Source: Euwallacea fornicatus (lineage: Eukaryota; Arthropoda; Insecta; Coleoptera; Curculionidae). From it: a DNA stretch of 64,000 nucleotides. Under the pieces are notes generated by a model. The model made no database searches. It saw only the letters and a list, made by a program, of their open reading frames with translations, and was not told the DNA's origin. Shown piece by piece: positions 57,302-64,000 of this stretch (the first letter of the stretch is position 1; each line of letters opens with the position of its first letter). The stretch lies in the NCBI RefSeq assembly GCF_040115645.1, contig NC_089557.1, positions 2,108,001-2,172,000 on the forward strand. Reading direction: 5' to 3'. The translations under genes and the position numbers were made by a program.

Positions 57302-60300
57302 TCATTTTGCAGCTTTATCTTCACCGCTTTTAATACTCGCACATTTCGAAGATTTTTTCTCTGATGCTATGCTGTTGCCGCTACCTTGAGAAAAACTTTC
57401 ACAAACCTTTTTACAAGTATTACTAGTGCGTACAGAACTGGTAGAGGAGGGGCATTTGCACCTTTCATTTCTCGATTTTGGTATTGACTGCTGGGAATTT
57501 TGGGTGCTTCCTGAGGTGCCAGATCTCGCAGAAAGGAGGTCTAAAAATTCAAATGTTGGTTTACATTATACCAAGTGTGTCTAAGAAATGGTTCACCCTA
57601 CGACGTTTTTGGTTCGATAATGGTGGCCGATAATGGTATTACTAATGTGTCGAGAACACATTCAACTCACCAGTCTATCAAGAAAACATTAATTTCACTA
57701 ATGTGTCGAGAACATATTGGTGTTATTCAACCAAAATATCGAAAATATACGAAGTGTTTATTTTATTTTCATATAAAAATTGATATTTATATACTCTTTT
57801 ATTGCTACATTCTGGCTGCTTTATATACAATACCTTGCTGATTTCAAACGCAAATCAATGCATCTATGTTACTCAAAAAGTTTTCCCAAAGATTACCCAA
57901 GTAATACTCACTACCATCAGCAACATCAACTTCCCATCTTTTAGAAAAAATAAAATTGGAAAGATTTCGACAGTTTCAGAAATGAAACAAAGCTTTAGTT
58001 CAAATAATGATCGAAGGACCGGCTTTATATTCTTATTACTCACGACGATTTGAACAAAAATATTTCCTGACATCATGGGTAATAGTCCAGATTTAATAAT
58101 TGTTTAAGTACCCTGATATTTTATCGACACTATTATGAACACATATTGGAAATTTAAACTAAAATCTCTAGGTAGAAACGCAGTTTACCCTTAATGTTCT
58201 CCTCATTGGCTCCTGCCTTGACCGAAACAACCTCACTTGTCTTTATCTCCTCCTTTGTCTCTTCTTGTTTCTCATTTTGCGGCACCTCCCATACAAAAAT
58301 AGTTCCTGCTGCACTGGCACTAATCACGTACTTTCCATTTCCACTGAAGCGCACCGACGTGATAACAGCCGCGTGCCCCAGCCCTATGTGTGTCGTTATC
58401 CCTTCAAAAATAATCAAGCAATTGTTGAAGTTTTCTTAAGAAGTTAAACGCACCCTCTCGATACTTCCACAATTTGATAATCTGGTCGTTACCTCCAGTA
58501 ACGAAGTATTCGCCATTGGGCGATACATCCAAGGTATTAATGGCCCCGGTTGGGGAACCTTCAAGCTCTCGTACGAGACATCCATCTAGCACTTCCCAAT
58601 AGGCGACTTTACGATCGGATCCCCCTGTTAGGATTTGCACTCCTGTAGGGTAGTATCTCACGCAGAAAAACAGCGTTTTGGCAAACAGAATTTGCCTGCG
58701 GCATTGTCGTTCTAAGTCCCAGATTATGCAAGTACCATCAGTGCTTGCGCTTACGGCCTCGGTGTTAAATTTGTTGATGTGGATGGCGGACACGGGTCCT
58801 TTATGCTCCTGAAAACTTTGGTTTTTATTTCCTCAAAGAAACACCAAATTGTAAATTTTGCATATACCTTCAATGTGCATATCAACTCTTGCCTATAAGG
58901 AGACACTGCCCACAACCTCACTTGCCCCTCGCGTCCCCCACTAATGAGTACTCCTCCGTGAGAAGTGATAGCTAAAGCGGAGACACCTTTGTTGTGAGCA
59001 TTTAATATTGCGTAAATGAGTCTGCCGGTTAAAGGTGTAAATGATCTGTCAAATTGTACCGCATTTGCATGAGTTTGATTATCTGTAAACATATTGAATT
59101 TCTACCTGATAACTCCATCGTTCCAACCAGTTAAAATCGACTTTCCGTCGTGCGCAAACCCCACACTGGAGCAGGTGAAGTTCTTTACGCAGATACGCAA
59201 CAACTCCTGCATAGTGCTCATAGACCAAACTCGTACGTTGTCGTGACTTGCAGTAGCAAAAACTTCGGAAAAGTTGCTAGAATGTTTTAGATTTAAGTCT
59301 ATGGTCTGCAATCACTAGTTCTTCTTACTGAGGAAATGCCACATCGTGTATGGTGTTCGCATGGCAAGTGAGTATTAGTTTTGCTTGAAAATCTTTCATG
59401 TCGACTTCATAGATCTCTGAGGCTGCTGTTCCCACGAGAATAGTGTAGGTGTCAAGCATCTTTATATAAAAACAATGTTATTTTAGGTGCACTGGAAAGC
59501 ACGCATATTGATGTACTTGTATGGAGGTAACTGCACTGTTAACATTAGTAGACTTTAAAATCTTCAAGCACGGCACTGAAGGCAATTTTACGTCTGAATC
59601 GATGGGGATCACGGGTTTTTCGGCTTCAACCGCAAGATCTAGGGTACCATCACCAGCCCCTATTATCAGCTCCCCGCTGAGCAGCCTCTTTATTGACCGA
59701 ACCCCTGAAACGCCCCTATAACAATCTCACTTCCAGAATTTGTTGCTATACCACTAACCCTGCTGATAAAGGTCCACACTTCCGCGTCTTAGCTTTTTCT
59801 TCGTGATCTTCGCGAAGCACCCCACTACACAAGGGGTTTTCACGGGTTCCAAAATCTTTACATCTTGATGAAAATTCAAGCGAACTTTCAGCACGTCTCC
59901 AGTACTGGTACCACAGTACATCACGTCGTCTCGCTCATTTCTGTCAGTGCAAAGCACCTTTCGTTTGAGTTTGAACATTGATACGTTAATGCTCTTAACA
60001 TTGCGAGCCTCTTCGTTGATGGTCCAGACCGCCAAGTGGCAATCTCCAGCAGTAACAAAGCATTGACCCCGTCTCATCATGGGGAGCAAGACTGTAGCTT
60101 CACCCTGGACTCCTCTTGAAGCATGTACTCCACATACCACTTGGCCTACTGTCACATTCCAGACCACCACCGATCCACAGTCTCGACCCCCTAGTTCCAA
60201 GGTTTAACATGAATTAAACGCATGATTCATGATAGAACTATATACCCAGGGAAATTAGAAATCGTTCATCTTTAGAGAACACTACAGCCTCTACACGCAC

Positions 60301-60746
60301 TTTATGGTGTTCGTATTGGTTGAAGATTTTTTCCTGTTCAAAATCCCAAAGAATCACGCGAGCCTACAAGATGTTAGTAGATTTCAATGTTTTCTATAGA
60401 ATGTTAAAAAGTACTTTGAAGCCTATGTGGTTGATCTGCCCGCTGGCAATGTATTTACCCGTAGGGGATACACATACTGAGGAAATATTGTTTGTGTGGC
60501 CCACAAGAAAGCTTTGGTGTTTCGTTATCCATTCCTGCAGGATAATCTTGTTTCCCACAGGGTAGACCACGTGTTTTCTCTTGGGATGTATGATGAACCC
60601 GTTGACTGTATTACCTTGTGTTTTGGGATGAAAATTAAGAACTATATTTGTATTGATAGCTTACCATCGAATCCGATTATGGCTTTTGATTTTAATTCTT
60701 TAACGTCTCCATCAGTTTCAGGAGTATCTTCACAGTTTTTCGACAT
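57302..60746 (-). CDS. CFAP52: CFAP52 (WDR16), axonemal WD-repeat protein
   Basis: Structural component of motile cilia and flagella (doublet-microtubule inner protein); in insects mainly sperm and sensory cilia. Exons: 60665-60746, 60415-60614, 60246-60363, 59764-60190, 59517-59715, 59329-59459, 59106-59276, 58868-59045, 58454-58808, 58189-58401, 57302-57540; about 770 residues against 620 in human. WD-repeat landmarks: KAIIGFDG, YPVGNKI, FATASHDNVRVW, ASTDGTCIIWDL, GGSDRKVAYWEVLDG, VTGGNDQIIKLW and SASAAGTIFVWE. The exon 4-5 join keeps frame only with a GC donor (CA|GCAGGG) or if one base is missing; the GT donor a few bases on shifts frame. The last exon adds a Ser/Lys/Cys-rich tail absent from human CFAP52; its join (AAGG|GTAAAC to TTTTTAG|AC) is in phase, but the tail itself has no homology support. 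Confidence 0.9.
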
Positions 60747-61080
60747 AATTATTTTAACAAAATTCATGCAGAAGTCGAACAATATTCATTCAATTCTCAA
60801 TAAAGATGGATCGCCAATTTCTTGTTGTTTGATCATTTAAAAATAGCGCCTCTAGTTTCTATGGTTACCAATCTCTTAGTTGGCGCCATCTGTATAGAAG
60901 TTACAAAACCGTATCAAAGATTATATTAATTTCAGTTTATGTTCATCAATGGAGTTAACAGGTGACGCAGTGCTATCGATTTTTTAACCTCATTTTTCTT
61001 TATTTATATTTAGTCAAAAATCAAAATAAACATAAATTATTGCTAAAAGTTTCTTACCAAAACATCTTGAGGGTAATAGT
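60747..61080. promoter_or_regulatory. Bidirectional upstream region of CFAP52 and ZAD zinc-finger gene
   Basis: 334 bp between divergent start codons. A TATCGAT word at about 60974, close to the insect DRE core, is the only motif noticed. Confidence 0.5.
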
Positions 61081-62698
61081 ATGGACGAGATGTGTAGAAT
61101 CTGTTTACAGTACACTCCACTTGCTTTTACTACTAATATTTTCCATAAAATTACTTCAAATAAATCTGTGGCCCAATTGGTGAATGAATTGGCTTCGATT
61201 GAAGTAAGTCTTTGCTTCTCGGGCTTATTTGCTAACAGTTTTTTCAGTTTACTTCCTAGGCCCCAAAATAACCTATTTGTTTTAAGCCAGGGTATCATGA
61301 GGCTTGAATAGTAAACTAAACAACTTGTGATTCGCTTCCTTTTTTCTTACAATTTATTTTCTTTCCAGATATATGCTCATGACCTATTACCTAAACATTT
61401 GTGTGTTAAATGCTATCAACAATTATTAACCTTAAGTTCTTTTCGGAACCAAATTATCACTTCTGATGCACATTTAAAGGAGAAATTTCAAGTTTCTTGC
61501 AAAGACAATGTAACTATAATTACACCAAAACTCTTTGAGCAACAAAGTAATAGCCACAAATTGATATTAAAATCAGATTCTACTAATAATGACTCAACTA
61601 AATTGAACATAACTCAGCAACTTAAAGATGAATTACTGCAAGCAGCAGTTTCAGAGCAAGACATTAGGGTTGAGGCACAGATGCAAGCTAAAAGTGCTGG
61701 AAGAAAGCCTTCAGGACTTCTTAAAAGCCGCCACAAAATCCATGAATTTAACTGTGAAATATGCAATAAAATTCTCTTTGGTCGCTCAAATCGCTTAGAG
61801 CAACATATAATAATGGCTCATTCTGATATTAAAAATCACTGTTGTGAAACCTGCAATAGAAAATTTAAAAGCAAACAGCAGCTTGTGAATCATACAAGGG
61901 TCCACACTGGAGAGAAGCCATATAAATGTGAAGTGTGTCAGAAATTTTTTGCGTAAGCCTTTGCAAGACGATTTTGTCCTCCTATGTAGAAAACTAACAT
62001 TTTTAGATCAGCTCAAAACTTGTTTAATCACAAAAAGAAACACAGTGGAACTGATAAAAGTTTCGCATGTGAATTATGCATGAAAGGCTATTCCACCCCT
62101 GGAGAATTGGAGACCCATAAGCGCATAGTACATACTGGTGAAAAACCGTTTATGTGTGAAATTTGCAGTCAAACTTATAGCAGTAATAGAAATTTAGGTT
62201 TGCACATTAGAACAGTGCATGAAAAGGTAGGCTTTTTAGAAGTTATAACAGTACAATTAAACACGTCATTGTTGAAGACTGAAAAATGCTCCAAATGTGA
62301 TATAATGCTGAGCAAAAAGCGCATCAAAGCACATATGCAAAAGCATTTGGATAAGGAATTGGGAGTGAGGAGGTTTACTTGCGATAAATGCGGGAAAGGT
62401 TTTTTCACTACCCATTCTTTGAAAAGGCATCAGATTATACATAGTGGGGAAAAACCTCATTCTTGTAAGGTACGTGTTTCAAATTCTTTAGCAATGAAAG
62501 TATAATTAGGTAATTAATATGTATTTGCAGATTTGCCAAAAAGCGTTCAGGCAAAAGACAGCCATGGACGTCCACATGAAAACCCATAGTGATGTGAGAA
62601 ATTTTTGCTGTGAACTATGCAGCAAAACTTTTAAATATAAACAGCATTTGCAAAGGCATGTGCCTAAGAAACATCAAAATGAGTTGGGGAAATATTAA
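61081..62698 (+). CDS. ZAD-C2H2 zinc-finger protein
   Basis: Arthropod-type transcription factor. Exons 61081-61203, 61369-61952, 62007-62226, 62278-62469 and 62531-62698 give about 428 residues. The ZAD (zinc-finger-associated domain) has its cysteines in MCRICL and LPKHLCVKCYQQL. A linker follows, then nine C2H2 fingers, among them CEICNKI, CETCNRKF, CEVCQKFF, CELCMKGY, CEICSQTY, CSKCDIML, CDKCGKGF, CKICQKAF and CELCSKTF, with linkers such as HTGEKPY. The 51-bp segment 62227-62277 is taken as an intron because it has GT-AG ends and interrupts a finger linker, but it is open and a multiple of three, so a 445-residue form is possible. DNA target unknown. AATAAA at 62813-62818. Confidence 0.9.
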
Positions 62699-63388
62699 AC
62701 TGGACTTGCCATTTTACAATGCAGGCCCCTTCCACCACATTAATTGCTAAATTAAATATTGATGCTAAAACACTGGGTATAGTGTTATTTAATAAGCACT
62801 TTTCATGTAAATAATAAAGGGGTTCTGTATTGCTGAACAGTTCTTTTTTTTATATCAATATTTATTTCATAATCTAAGAACCTAAATTATTTATTTACAT
62901 TCATCTGATAAATAAACGTACCTATTTTAAATAAAAAAAACGTATCTTTTTCTTTTGTACTATTTCATGGTAAATTTTGTAGCTTTTTGAAGGTAGTTAT
63001 TTAAATCAAATTACAGGATCCTGTATTTAATACGATAAGATTAAGGTGAACACAGGTATACCAAATAATGTTGGTTGCATACTTTCCTAATTTTACTCAT
63101 GACTATTTTTGGTTACGTCAATGTGACGTTCAAAATTTTCACTTAAACTGTAAAATACTTTTTTAAATTCAAAAACTTTTTAAGTACTAAAGAAATTTCT
63201 TTAAAAATAAAACAAAATTTCCCATGACAGCCGTCAATAGATCAGCATCAACTTTCCCGTGTATTTATTTTTGAGGTTAGGTCAAAAAAAAACTTAATAT
63301 TTTAATATTTATTTATTAGAAGAACTCAATTTATAACCAAAAAATGTGAGATTTCTTCAGTAAATCAACTTTCCCTGTAACCGTCAAC
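62699..63388. other. 3' UTR of zinc-finger gene and LETMD1 upstream region
   Basis: AT-rich; contains the zinc-finger gene poly(A) signal. No other feature recognised. Confidence 0.5.
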
Positions 63389-64000
63389 ATGGCTCTGTCA
63401 TTGGTTGTTAGGACGTGTAGGTTTAGTTTAAGTAGAGGGGCCCCAGCAGTATTTACCCCAAGGTGAGGGTCAATCATTCAGGGTGGTGTTTTCCTTGCAA
63501 TTTGCTTTTCATTGCAGTTACGGAAAGCTCCTTCAAACGAGGGAATTACACAGGAAATCTGTCTACAAGACTGAGGAGGCCAAAAAGATCCGCTTTTATA
63601 TATTAAATCGCTTTGTTGAGTACCTTAAAAACTATGACAAAATTCTCGAAAAGAACTTTCCGACCGCCATGAAAACCTATCGGACCTTCATGGACGGTAT
63701 AAAAACCTTTAGCATAGACACAAGAGAATATTTTAGGATTTTTATGTATGCAATTCACATGCTCTCCAAACATCTCATTTGAATGACTGAATAAATTTTT
63801 AAGGTTACTAAGCAGAGGTAGTAATGGCTACTCAAAGTTACTGAGACGTGAAATTGAACTGTACCACCAACTGCCCAAAGATATGATGAAAGTAGGTCCT
63901 GTTGTAATATTCTCAACACTACCATTTGCCTTCTATGTTATACTGCCTTTAATATATGCATTACCCAAACAATTGCTCACATCTCACTTCTGGACACCAG
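63389..64000 (+). CDS. LETMD1: LETMD1-like mitochondrial protein (partial)
   Basis: LETM1-domain-containing protein 1 is a mitochondrial inner-membrane protein. Exons 63389-63462, 63518-63745 and 63804 to the window end are joined in frame. The N-terminus (MALSLVVRTCRFSLSRG) is basic and amphipathic, as expected for mitochondrial import. Then come VEYLKNYDKILEKNFP, FMDGIKTF and a membrane-type segment (FSTLPFAFYVILPLIYALP) followed by LLTSHFWTP, which matches the LETMD1 pattern of a hydrophobic span followed by RQLL..HFWTP. The LETM1 domain proper lies beyond the window. Confidence 0.87.

Noticed and set aside
57575..57841. 88-codon plus-strand frame in CFAP52
   Set aside because: Lies in the antisense of a CFAP52 intron; low-complexity and hydrophobic, without splice support.
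1..64000. CRISPR arrays, operons, riboswitches or prokaryotic elements
   Set aside because: Spliced genes, poly(A) signals and insect transposons show eukaryotic nuclear DNA; no such arrays were seen.

Overview
The window reads as nuclear DNA of an insect, most likely a beetle. It is AT-rich, most introns are 45-110 bp with canonical GT/AG ends and short 3' UTRs, and its genes have clear animal orthologues together with arthropod-specific families (an ecdysteroid-kinase-like gene, a ZAD zinc-finger gene). The order of insect is an inference; the sequence contains no species marker that I can recognise.

The left part (about 1-31 kb) is gene-poor and rich in transposons. It holds three exons of an unrecognised coiled-coil gene on the minus strand (1-581), whose 3' part lies outside the window. 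It also holds a series of long-inverted-repeat DNA elements ending in TACAGGGTGT-like termini (1556-2589, 3297-3522, 3523-4265, 4361-5361, 5498-6374, 13604-14527, 22341-22608), two sibling Tc1-like elements in opposite orientation (7663-9011 and 17034-18374), and a different broken Tc1-like transposase (11339-12354). An ecdysteroid-kinase-like gene (22911-24243) is followed by a decayed first exon of a second copy (25661-25802). The rest is intergenic or intronic DNA with no gene that I can support, apart from one weak exon candidate at 30654-30896.

The right part (31.5-64 kb) is gene-dense, with eleven genes on both strands: BRCA2 (+), CMTR1 cap methyltransferase (-), deoxynucleoside kinase (-), IMPACT (-), ARMT1/DUF89 damage-control phosphatase (+), PARP1 (-), exosome subunit EXOSC7/Rrp42 (+), a CRIP-type single LIM protein (-), CFAP52/WDR16 (-), a ZAD-C2H2 zinc-finger protein (+), and the start of a LETMD1-like mitochondrial protein (+, cut by the window end). 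I rebuilt exon structures by hand from splice sites and reading frame; all complete models close in frame. Several genes are paired: BRCA2 and CMTR1 converge with 97 bp between stop codons, PARP1/EXOSC7 and CFAP52/ZAD-ZNF are head-to-head over 0.3-0.4 kb, and IMPACT/ARMT1 are head-to-head over 0.76 kb.

Functionally the dense block mixes DNA repair (BRCA2, PARP1), nucleotide salvage (dNK), RNA processing (CMTR1, exosome) and translation control (IMPACT); I see no operon-like logic beyond shared promoters. The observations most worth checking are the long-TIR elements with a repeated 'double terminus', the two Tc1 siblings that share the same lesions, an exon-like duplicate inside an ARMT1 intron beside a three-copy 165-bp repeat, a repeated FDGENF motif and shortened Tower region in BRCA2, and two splice junctions (EcKL, CFAP52) that keep frame only as GC-AG introns or if there is an indel.
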